Shown here one piece after another: positions 44,071 through 56,000 of a stretch of DNA of 64,000 nt (the stretch's first letter is position 1; each line of letters starts with the position of its first letter). The stretch lies in assembly GCF_003473485.1 (NCBI RefSeq), contig NC_053042.1:40142762-40206761 (forward strand), given 5' to 3'. Source of the stretch: Medicago truncatula (Eukaryota; Streptophyta; Magnoliopsida; Fabales; Fabaceae). The notes under the pieces are model-generated. The model made no database searches. It had not been told where the DNA came from and worked only from the letters and a program-made list of their open reading frames with translations. A program made the translations under genes and the position numbers.

Positions 44071-44788
44071 TACTCCGTTCCTTTTTAAGTATCTTTTTAG
44101 AAAATTAACACAAAAATAGCGATGTGTATTTTTGCACATTTTCTTCCTATTATACTCTCATTTTAATCCACCATAAGTTCCAATTTTTTTGCACACACCT
44201 TATCTTTCCAATAAATTTAATATGTTATATTTATCTCGTAACAAACAATTGTCAATTTTTTAAATATTGTGTATATTTTTTTAATTATTTTAAGTCAATG
44301 TAAAAATTATTCAAACTTCTTCTTAATTGTCATCTTGCTCTTGTTCTTGTATCTTATCAAATGAGTTTTCAACTATTTCTCTCTCTTCACCTCTCATCAG
44401 CAGTTCCAACGAGTATTCTACTTTTTCTTTCTTTTAAACATTCATGGAATCTTTTTTTTTTTCTCTCTAATCCGTTCTTTTACTTTGCACTTGAAATTTT
44501 TAACTATTGCTACTCGTCAAATTTATAGAATTTTAACTCTTATTGGAACTATTGTTTGTAACAAACTTTGTTTAAATTTGAAGATAACAAGAAACAAACT
44601 TTGTTTAAAAAAAAAAACAAACATTAGTTTTCCAAATAGATAGCATTAATTAGTTTTATTGAAAAAGATAAGAGTAATTGACAAATGGTATAATTGACAA
44701 ATCGTACCTTAAAATACCAAAAAGACAGTTAAATAAGAACGAAAAATGCACCCTAAAAAGACATTTAAAAAGGAACGAAGGGAGCATA
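44071..44788. mobile_element. Stowaway-related element, about 718 bp
   Basis: The left end 'actccgttcctttttaag' and right end 'ttaaaaaggaacgaagggag' are inverted complements. The length is large for a Stowaway MITE; the AT-rich interior has no ORF of note. It could be a composite or a short mariner derivative. Confidence 0.6.
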
Positions 44789-46230
44789 TAACAATTAATA
44801 ATTCTTAAAAGAACAATTATTAACTGTTTTAGCCAAATCTCGTTGCTTACTGTCAGAAGTAGTTTTTTGTAATTTTGTTTAGGGTCATATTAATCAATCC
44901 TCCTGGGGCACTAGTTAAACAACTAAAAATGGCAAGAAAAGAGAAAATCTTATTTTACTTAATATAAATTAAAGGTGGTCTGATTCCTCCAAATCTCTAA
45001 CCCTAATTGCAGCCCTAGCATCCAAAATGACAAATTTATCCCTAAATATCAAGTCATTTCCCTCCAATTTGTTGTTTTCCTGCATTAGTCTTGAACCACT
45101 CAAACTCTGGCTCACTCACACGTTTTTCATTGGTCTTGAGCCACTCAATGAATAAAAGAACCATGTTTGCTATAAACGATGTATGTAGCTATTCAAGAAC
45201 TCATTAACCAAGACTTAGACCCAACAATCAACTACATCATTAATGACCATAACCTATTTTTGCCTATTATTCTAAGATTGCACGTTTTTCACCACATGAC
45301 AAAAACTATCTCACTTCACTTCATTAATTAAGTTGGTTGATAAAGTAACTTATATGTGCTTATGATCCTATACCTTGCATGTTCATTGTCTTAGAGCATA
45401 ACCACTGATTCAACATTTATTCAGTTAGTTGTGTGTCTTCCAAACTTCATAGAAGGCATTTGATGCCATGAAGTATTATGTCTGTTTTGTATGTTTAATG
45501 TGATAAGGTTGGATAAAAAAATTCGTCAAGATTACATTTTTTTTAGGGATTCATCAAGATTACCTATAAGTGCCTATGATGATAAGGATGCATTTATTTA
45601 AGAAAACAACTATCAAGCTTCATCTATGGAGTTAGCTTCTCAAAGTGACCTATTTGTGCCTATTAGCATCAACAATAGACTAATGAATTCAATAAAAGTT
45701 GAATAAAATTTAAATGTCAATTTTATGCTTTATTACCTTTAGATTCATATGTCAATAGCGAATTCATTATTGGTTGTAAGAAAATATAATGATATTCATT
45801 TATAACAGACCCTTGCGATAGCACATGACAGAAATCTAGTTAACATTAAAAGCAACATTTTTTTCAAGTTTTAATAACATTTACCTTTTGTTTATAATCT
45901 TCCACAAACCAGTGGCAAATAAGCAAATTTTCAAAAAAAAGAAAAAAAAATCGAAAATGACGATGATAATGTTGATGAGAACCGACTGTAATATTTCATA
46001 TTAAACGCATATTGTGAATATATTTTGTGATAGTGATGATGTTTGCATTGAAGTGTCTTATATTTAGTGTAAAAGTTTGTAAATCTCTTTGATAACTCAA
46101 AAGAATAAAGAGAACACATTTTGTATTATACCAGATTAACTCTTCATACAATAAACTTAATTTTTTTTTACACTAAATATAAGATACTTGAATGCCAACA
46201 TTTTCGGCAAACTTTCATGAATTTAATTTA
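44789..46230. other. Intergenic, no gene seen
   Basis: AT-rich. A small foldback pairs 'gtgtcttatatttagtgtaa' (about 46052-46071) with 'ttacactaaatataagatac' (about 46169-46188). A fragment 'ggggcactagttaaac' near 44906 recalls the MITE family at 46231. Otherwise nothing. Confidence 0.4.
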
Positions 46231-46397
46231 GGGAAATGTTAACGAGTGTCCTTGGGGCACTCTTTAAGGACTATAAATAGCAAGTATTTATAAAAATACA
46301 TGTAATCAATGCATTGGAAATCGAAATGTTTAACTTTTCTAAAGAATAATTACTTGTTTTGGTATGCTTAAAGAGTGCCCTGGAACACACGTTAACA
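46231..46397. mobile_element. MITE, 'gggaaatgttaacg' family, 167 bp
   Basis: Left 'gttaacgagtgtccttgggg' and the reverse complement of the right end ('gttaacgtgtgttccagggc') form the terminal inverted repeat, continuing into 'cactctttaag' on both sides. Non-coding. Best-preserved copy of this family in the window. Confidence 0.75.
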
Positions 46398-46994
46398 AAA
46401 CTCTTTAATTTAAATCCAACATCACGATGATATCACATCCTTGGAGAGAATGTAATGTAACACAACACTTCGTTTATTGTCCGATTTAAACGTAGATGAA
46501 ATTAAAACTAAAGAAATTTGTCGTATTCTATTATTTTGAAAATGATTTTGCATGCTTGTGTATTTTTAGTTAAGATTGACTTTGGAAATGAATGGATTGA
46601 TCTTTCAAAGAGATGCTTATCATTGAACAAGTGAATGCTTTTAAAAAATGTAGTGAATGATTGAAAATTAAAAAAATGAACATAAGATACTACGAATGAA
46701 TGAATGCGGTAAATGAATGTAGTGATAATCGATTATACATATTATAAAAAATGCACGTTTAGGGCTTAAAAAAACAACATCTCTATCAAGAAATGTTGTT
46801 CTATTAGCCTACCTAGAACCAACGGATGTTAACTCACGTTGGAAACCAACATATGTTAGCTCACGTTGAATACCAACGTAAGTTAAGTAGTTAACTCAGA
46901 TTGGATATCGAGCTTCGGTTAACTCACGCTGAATTGTTTAAACGACCAAAATCCAAAAAAGAAAAATAATTTTCTCCCTTAACAAAAAAAAGAA
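46398..46994. other. Intergenic, with imperfect short repeats
   Basis: Around 46812-46930 a phrase like 'ccaacgNatgttaactcacg' recurs about three times with drift. No gene. Confidence 0.4.
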
Positions 46995-48032
46995 GGCTTA
47001 AATGTGTGTTTAGTCCCTGCACTTTCGCCCAGTTTTGGCATTGGTCCCTACGCTTTTTTTTGTTTGGCATTGGTCCCTGCACTTTCTAAAACTTTTGGCT
47101 TTAGTCCTTCCGTTAACTTTCCGTTAAAAAAAAAACCAAAACTAACGGTGTGCCACGTGGCCCAATCATGACATGCCACGTGGCACACTAAAAAACAAAA
47201 AAAAAATCAATATTTAATTATTATTTTATTCATTATTTTTTTTACTTAAAAATATCATTAGTCCCTGCACTTTCAACATTTTTTGATATTAGTCCATGCA
47301 CTTTGGTATTAGTCCTTGAACTTTTTTTTTTTTTTAAATACTTTCAATGAAATTATTATGTTTTAATTATTGTTTTGTTCATTATTTTTATTGAGAATAA
47401 TCATAAAAAAATAAAATCAAAAAATCTTTGTTAAAAAAAATGAAGTAATAATTGTATAACATTGCAAATCATTGCAAATGGAAATTGTATCGTATTAACA
47501 CCGTAACAATAGATAAAAATCAACAAAGAAGATGGAAATTAAATTGCACTTTGGCAATATAGTCTCCCCCATAAATTGATTGTAACAAAAAATTAAATTC
47601 CTATATTGTCAAAGTGCAATTTAATTTCCATCTTCTTTGTTGATTTTTATCTATTGTTACGGTGTTAATACGATACAATTTTCATTTGCAATGTTATACA
47701 ATTATTACTTCATTTTTTTTAACAAAGATTTTTTTATGATTATTCTCAATAAAAATAATGAACAAAACAATAATTAAAACATAATAAAAAGTATTTAAAA
47801 AAAATAAAATTTCAAGGACTAATACCAAAGTGCAGGGACTAATATAAAAAAATGCAGAAAGTGCAGGGACTAATGATATTTTTAAGTAAAAAAAATAATG
47901 AATAAAATAATAATTAAATATTGATTTTTTTTTTGTTTTTTAGTGTGCCACGTGGCATGTCATGATTGGGCCACGTGGCACACCGTTAGTTTTGGTTTTT
48001 TTTTTAACGGAAGGACTAAACACACATTTAAG
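46995..48032. mobile_element. Mutator-like foldback element: about 1-kb palindrome upstream of MON2
   Basis: Left arm 46995-47562 and right arm 47601-48032 are near-perfect inverted copies around a 38-base loop. Ends are 'ggcttaaatgtgtg' and 'cacacatttaag'. Both arms carry 'gtgccacgtggcccaatcat' (or its complement). The left arm is longer because a stretch of about 90 bp between two 'tttagtcc' motifs is absent from the right arm. Flanks 'aaaaaagaa' on both sides fit a 9-bp duplication, but they are low-complexity. Same family as 27071-27484. Confidence 0.85.
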
Positions 48033-48229
48033 AAAAAAAGAAAGCAATTTTCTAAATTTTCTTACATCGACCCAACTCTTCCACACGTGCGAGTCACTGC
48101 GTTGCGGATCTCTGCATTTTTCGCTGACTCAAGACAAGATCTACGAACACCACACTTCCTTCCCCGAGTGGTAAAAACTCATAACAAACTCGATCACCCT
48201 GACGAAGAGTCCTCACTCGTTCTTCCGAG
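48033..48229 (+). promoter_or_regulatory. Core promoter / 5' UTR of the MON2-like gene
   Basis: Only 197 bases separate the palindrome from the ATG. The sequence is C-rich compared with its surroundings, as plant 5' UTRs often are ('cgatcaccctgacgaagagt'), with no evident TATA. Transcription may start here or inside the right arm of the palindrome. Confidence 0.45.
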
Positions 48230-50049
48230 ATGGCTTTCATGGCGGTCTTGGAATCTGACCTCCGCGCTCTCTCCGCCGAAGCTCGACGTCGCTATCCCGC
48301 TGTTAAAGACGGTGCAGAGCATGCTATTCTCAAGGTGCTGAAACTTTTCAATTGCATTTGATTTAGCTTGTAACTGAAATTCTTCTGCATTGCGATTTGA
48401 TTTTTTCAAATCGGAACTATGTGCGAAGTGTTTGGTTAGTTTATGAACTGATTTTAATGGAAGAAAAATGTGATTAACTGATTTTAGATTTCAATTATCA
48501 ACTTCTAAGCTTCTAGATCATATCGATTGTTGAAATGTCATGCGAATGAATTGAATTCTAGGTTTTAGTTTAAATGTAAATGATGATTGGATCAATATTT
48601 AGGAAAGTGTCAGTGACGGAAAATTCATCAACATTCTTTGCTGGTAGATCATCACAATTATTGAAATGCAGGTTTTAGTTTAAAGGGAATTTAGTGATTA
48701 TAAAATGTTGATGTCAATTGTTGAGTGATGCTTGGATCAATATTTAGGGAAGTGTTAGTGACGGAAAATTCATTGCAACGTTCTGAATTTATTATGTTAG
48801 ATGCAGGAAGTGTAATATTGGAAGCTGTTTTCGAAGTATCACTTTTGTCCAAATTCATACACTGAAGAAATTCGATTCTATCGATTTCAATTTCAACTTA
48901 TTTGCTAGTTGATCATCGCAATTATTGAAATGTCACTTGATTGAATTGAATGATAGGTTTTAGTGTTAAGTTTGTAAATGATGCTTGGATCAATATTTAG
49001 GAAAGTGCTAGTGATGGAAAATTCATTGGAAACGTTTTGAATTTATTATGCTAGATGCAGTAAGTGAAACAATTATATCAGAAGCAGTTTTTAAAAGTAG
49101 TGCTTTGTTAGAATTTTGATGATAAAATGTAAATGATAAAGTCTTTACATGTCTTACTTGCAGCTTCGTACATTATCAAGTCCTAGTGAAATTGCGCATA
49201 ATGACGACATATTACGAATCTTTTTGATGGCATGTGAGGTTCGAACCGTCAAGCTTAGCATTATTGGACTCTCTTGTCTTCAGAAACTGATATCTCATGA
49301 TGCCATTTCTCCATCTGCTACGAGGGAGATTTTATCGACATTGAAAGACGTAAGCTTGAAACTAGTTAGATTGTGTAATGGTTTTGAAATTTGCACCGTG
49401 GCCTTACTTTTGGCCATATTGATTGCGTCATAATGTTTATTTTTTGGCCTTGCTATGCTTGATTGCTATTCCATCTGGTCTCATGTATAAGAAAAAATTG
49501 GTCAAAGAAAGTGGATCAAATAGATTAGCTTTCTTTGGCCAAGTTTTGCTTATATTTGAGACCAGAGGGGGTACTTTGATTCGATGGCTGAGTTCAATAA
49601 TAGAGGATTTATGCAAGAGCCGGAATTTGATATTTAAGTTTATTCAAGTACGGAGGTACATTGATAACCTGCTGCTTAACCCTTGCAGCATGCTGAAATG
49701 GCGGATGAGGGTGTTCAGCTGAAGACCCTTCAAACAATATCAATAATTTTTCAGTCACGTTTACACCCTGAAAACGAGGTTAGTTTCAACAGCATGAACT
49801 ATGCGTGCTACTGTTTGCCGTTTCTAAACTGTATTATATCTTGGCTGGCCCTGGAATGTAGTAGGTAAGATAATTGTAGATAAACATTGTTCAAAACAAA
49901 AGTACTAGATCTAAATAAGGACCATGTATTATTGTGATGTGGATTGTTGATACAATTATGACATTCTGAATTCGACAATTTTACTTGGTAGAAGTATTCA
50001 ACAATGATGTACAAACTGTTAATGTCAAAAAAGTAGGACACCAACTTTG

Positions 50050-50083
<34 letters not shown>

Positions 50084-53000
50084 GAACAATGAAGATCTAG
50101 AGGACTTTGAAAGGGAAAGGCTTTGGAGGTTCATTTTTCTTTATAATACAAAATCCTCCCAATTCTCATTGGGTCCAAAGAAGAAAGATTGTTCTGAAAA
50201 TTCCATTGAGGTTAAAACCACGTCGTTTTTGTCTGTTATCTGCTGGTATTCGCGGTAGTTGATACAATTATGACATTCTGAATTTGACAATTTTACTCAT
50301 TAGAAGTATTGAACAATGATGTACAAACTGTTAATGGCAAAAACATAGGACACCAATTTCGACACACACACACAAAGTATTGAACAATGAAGATCTAGAG
50401 GACTTTGAAAGGGGAAGGCTTTGGGGATTCATTTTTCTTTATAATACAAAATCCTCCCATTTTGGGGGAACTCAAATTGTATTGGAGGAGGGTTTATATG
50501 AATTCTTCAAATTCAATCTATGTTGTTAAAATATTATTAAAATTAAAATTATATTAATCATAAACAATTATTCATTGTTCTCTAGAAAAACACTCTTTCA
50601 AAAAATCTGAAAGATTTCTCCATTTTCCTCTGTATTTCTCATCTCCAAAAGCCCTCCCCTCCCCTCAAAACTCCTAAACAAGGCCTTAAGGGGCGTGAAT
50701 TATTTCTTTGTTGCTTATATATGAGACTGGAGGGAGTATATATATTAAATAAAATATTAAATCATGTTCTAAAACGAGATATGTTAGTATTTCACCTTAA
50801 GCTATCAATTTCCTACCAAATAATTGAAAATAATGTACTCCCTCCATCCCAGTTTAACTGAGCCAGTTGAACATTTCACACAGATTAAGAAAAGTGTATA
50901 AATGAAAGAGAGAGAACAATGGTTTTGAGTGTCTTTGTCAAATATTGGTGCATTCTTGTTTATCATAAATGTCAAATATTGAATTGGAAGTGGTATTAAT
51001 TAGAATTATAATTGGAAAGAAGTAATTAATGTTGTATTGAAAATAAAATGAATTAATATTCTTGGGACAATATTTTTTTACAAATGGCTTAGTTATTATG
51101 AGACGGAGGGAGTACAATCAAATTTAAGGTTTTTAACCCACTAAGTAATCACTATCCTTGAATACTGTAGAAGGTGAAGATGTTTGTATGTGAAAAAATG
51201 TGCACATGCAAGAATTTTTCAAATACCAAATTAATATACTATTATATAACTTTTAAAACCTTTTCTGTTCTAATTTATTTTAGACACGTCCATTATTACT
51301 GTAGACGAGTCTATGGTGTGTCTGAGAAGTGTTGAAGGTGTGTCGAACCAAAGAAAAAACGAGTTTTTTAGGACACTCCTTTGAGTTATCCGACACGTGT
51401 TGTACGAGCGTTATATGAGTGCCGGACACTGACGTGTGTCCAACACTAGGACGCACCATGAGGAGTGTCCGTGCTTCATAGATTCAACCTTATCCTATTT
51501 TTAACTGACATGTTGGGACTAGTGAGTTAAAGCTGCATAGCTATGGGTCTCATTAGAATTATTGGTTAAGTCAATACGCACGGTATAGTTATGTACTCCC
51601 TCTGGCCTCCGATCGCTGTTATAAGCAAAAATTCACTTTTCAGATAGTACTCTTGAGAAGAGTTTATAAAGAGGAGGCACTCCTCACCTTACAAGCCGGT
51701 TTTGTAAGGATAAATACTAATTTGTAAAGCTGAACTAATTAGTATTCATCTTAGCTCTATAGGCTGCCCATACCTTTCACCTAATCCAATTTAAGCATTA
51801 TATTGAATAGTAATTCACTATTTTTGGTGCAGACTTGTATGCTTCTGTGACTAGAATGAGCAAATCTGATGACCTAACAATATAAAAAATGACTGATTAA
51901 ATTTTAAGGTTGAGTTTTTTATACACTTGGGGCATTTGGGTCATTGGTATTTGGACAAACCATGTAATACAACATCCAGCCAAATGGCCAAATCATTATG
52001 TGATTAATGAAAACACTGATAAAGATGATACAGTGATGACCTAACAATATAAAAAATGACTGATTAAATTTTAAGGTTAAGTTTTTTATACACTTGGGGC
52101 ATTTGGGTCATTGGTATTTGGACAAACCATGTAATACAACATCCAGCCAAATGGCCAAATCATTATGTGATAAATGAAAACACTGATAAAAATGATATGC
52201 AGTCCACGTTTGGTTCAATTTCAATGTTTTCATATAAAAAAAGACCTACTGGAATCACCTTTACCTGTGTCTGATTTTTTATTTTTATCACTATATCTTG
52301 TTAATTTCAGGATACTATGTCTCAAGCTCTTGGCATCTGTCTCAGGCTTCTTGAAAACAGTCGATCTTCTGACAGTGTGCGAAAGTAAGCACACACATGC
52401 ATACCTATTGTATATACACTTAAGTAGGAGAGTAAATCTCGGTGTTTAGATTCTACTATAAATAGTTTTTTTTTAACAAATTCTACTATAAATAGTTAAA
52501 ATTAAAAAGTGTGACTTTTTAAGCAGTCAGGTGACCATTAAATAACTTCCAATCTTGGACCATGTATGATTATGTGACCAAGATCTATTCCTTCCACTCA
52601 TATAAAAAGACCTCTTATAGGGACTGAATCAAATATACACCGAGTATCAAACTCAGGAATTAAATTGAGCACTTCATGTAGAAAACAAATCTTACCAATC
52701 TGAATATTGTATTACGTGATATTATCTCCACCATGATGCATATCAAGTTTCAAATAATGTGGATTCTTCTAAGTGTGTTATCTAATAAAGAACATTTACT
52801 TATCTATTAAACAATATAGTATCAATCTAAATATAGTAGTGCGATGAAGTGTCAAATGATTTTTTTATTTGCATGAAGGAAAATTCTTATTTACCCATCA
52901 ATAAAAGGTGGGTAGAGTTACCCATGCTGAGTTGGCACCAATCAGAATCATTCATAAATAGTGGAAGGCAAATGACTGATTTTGATTGGTGCCAACTCAG

Positions 53001-56000
53001 CATGGGTAACTCTACCCACCTTTTGTTGATGAGTTATGTAGTTGTCACCATTTTATAAATTTGATCTTGATAATAATTCTGAATTCAACTGTCGGGTTTG
53101 GTAAATTTCACCTCCTACATGAAGTTATTAACTGGTGTAAGTCTCTAAGTTTGACACCTGATGACTGTTTTTGTTTGGTCCTGTCTACCATATATATAAT
53201 GTTACAATCAGCTAGCTTTCGTGTCTTATGTGTGTGTGTGTGTCTGCAATTGTTTTGCAGTACTGCTGCAGCTACCTTCAGGCAAGCAGTTGCCTTGGTT
53301 TTCGACCAAGTAGTTTTGGCTGAGTCTCTTCCTGCCGGAAAATTTGGTTATGGAGGGCAGCTCTCACGGACTAATTCAGTTACTGGTGATGTTAACCGAA
53401 GCATCAATTTGTCTGAGTATGCTTTCCCCTTTTTGACGCAATTGCAGATCACTATTCCTTCATGGGTTTCATTTTCATGCACTGTCAGTGTAAAAAGCTT
53501 TATCCTGTCAGCACATTACAATAAGGGAACCAAAAGTGCATTTAAACGTTTTTAATTCTATATAAGACCCGTTTAATAGTGTTTTCTCATGTAGACTATG
53601 TAAATATCACGATTTGAAGTTGTATTATGTTAATAATCATGCAGCTCATTAGATCATGAATCTACATTTGGAGGGCCTCATGTGATGAGGGAGACGTTGA
53701 CTGAAACTGGGAAACTTGGGCTGCGTTTGCTTGAAGACCTGACATCTCTTGCTGCAGGTGGATCTGTATGTGCTTATTTGGAACTTTTTTCTCCCCCTAG
53801 CATGATATCCATTTTGTTCAAATTTCCTGTCTGTGTGTGTCTTAAGAAATCCGTTTAAGCACTCATATTTTATTCATTCAATTAGTGGTGATGCTGATAC
53901 TTCGTTAAGTGCCATTGCTTACTTGATGACATTAGCTTCCTGTCTATTATACAGGCAATTTGGCTGCGCGTAAACATTGTTCAGAGGACGTTTGCACTTG
54001 ATATTCTTGAGTAAGAAATATTTTGGAACTTGTGCTTTGTGCTATTTTGCAGCTACTTTTTTATTGGAAAAACCAAGTCCCACATAGATTAAAGACAAGA
54101 CCTGACTAGAGTTTATTATGAGTGGCACCCCTCACCCTACAAGCTGGTTTTGTAAGAATGTGTTAGGCCCAGTGTAAAATTCTAATATTTTTTGATCAGA
54201 TATTCTGGTTGAGTTACCTCGATTCAACTACCTGTTCCATTGTTTTCTTGTGCTTAAATGTCACCTGATTGAACCATGAACACATGATCAGTATTAGTAT
54301 TCTTTTGATCACAAGAAGTGTCCAAAGGAGTGTTTATTTATTTTACCATGTCTTTCTTCTTTGGTTGAAAAAAATGGAAATTCTTGTATTTCTTATTCAC
54401 TAAAGCAAAACAAGAATCAAAATGTGTTGCAAGATGGAAATAATTATCTACACTCTTCACCCTTCAAGATGTATTTTCTAACTTGCCAATCTAGTCATAA
54501 TTTTTTTATTTTTTTTTTGTCAAAAAAGAGAGAGGACACTCTTAGACCTACTTAACACAGACCATGTAGTCCACGTTGGTATCACATTATATTCTAATCT
54601 TTTTAAATGATTTTGGTCATTAGAATGTGGCTTAATATAGATAATGTCTGTGGCTTAATATAGATAATGCTCGTCATACTCATTATGCATCATTTACTTT
54701 TTGGATGATATTTCAAATTATCCAATTTCATATGCATGTATAATTTGATTTGTAAATTAACATTTGAATTTGGTGACTGGAAGCATTAGAGGTGGAAGTT
54801 AAATTATTGGTTTGTCTGTTGAGTGTTTCTTATTATACAGTGATGACTTTTGAAATTTTTGCGCTGTGATTGCTTTCCAGTTCCCCCCCTTCATAATGGT
54901 TTATCATTATCGCAAGCCTCATGCAGATATTAATTCCCTAATAGAAAATGTTCTCGTGTATTTTTTGTATTACGTTATAGCCTACTAATGTATGAGGCTG
55001 ATTATATTCTTTTGCTTTTAAATTTTGAAAGTCTAATAAATTGTTTTACATTATACATTAATTTGTTTCCACTTACGTAGCGTTTCAAGCCATAGACATG
55101 TATGTTTTACAAATCGGGTCACCACAGTTCTTTTGAATTTGTTTCACCAGGATGGTGAATTCTATTTATTTGTTCTACTTAAACACTATATTAATCTGCA
55201 AGATTATGCACTGCTCTTCAATCTTCGTGATAATATTCTGAAGGGGTTTTACAGGTTCATTTTGTCCAATTATGTGGCTGTTTTCAGAACCTTGATACCC
55301 TACGAACAGGTGAATATGTTTGTTGTAATTCAGAGTGTTGTTGCTGGTCTTTTAATCATACCAGGCACTAGCATTTCTTTTGTTCATTTATTTTAATATA
55401 TTTGCACAAAACTTGTCAGGCTTTACGACGGCAGATATGTTCAATTCTCATGACTTCTCTTCGTACTAATGCTGAGGTACCCTGAACCATGTAGTATGAT
55501 GATGATATCACTGTTGAGATTCTTTATGCGTAATTTTATGTGTAAATAGAACACTATTCATAATTTTTTACTATGTCAATCAGCTTGAAGGAGAAGCTGG
55601 TGAACCTAGCTTTCGTCGTTTGGTCTTGCGTTCAGTTGCTCATATTATAAGGCTTTATAGTTCTTCCCTTATCACCGAGTGTGAGGTAAGCTTCTATTTC
55701 CTTTTTTATCTTGCCACATGGCTCACCAATTAAGTTACAGAAATGGTCGGTGCAATTGTCTTTTTTTGTGTGGGTGTGTGGAGCAGGGGTAGTTTGGTAA
55801 TTGAATGATGTTAATTGTAATGTTCCGTGACTCCTAAGAGTGTATAAAGTCATTCCCCAACCGAGATCTAATTTTAGTTGATAACCTAAGATAAAAAGCT
55901 TTTGTTATGTTGACGTTTATTGTCAACCCCCTTTGAAATATTTTAATAGCATCTCACAGAATTGACAGATGCTAATATTTTCGATTTATGTGCAGGTTTT

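Noticed and set aside
47943-48341. 132-codon plus-strand ORF over the MON2 start region
   Set aside because: It runs out of frame through the palindrome arm, the 5' UTR and MON2 exon 1; the MON2 frame is supported by family similarity and splicing.
50051-50075. (CA)n tract as a functional element
   Set aside because: An ordinary microsatellite in an intron, shorter in the duplicated copy; no further signal.
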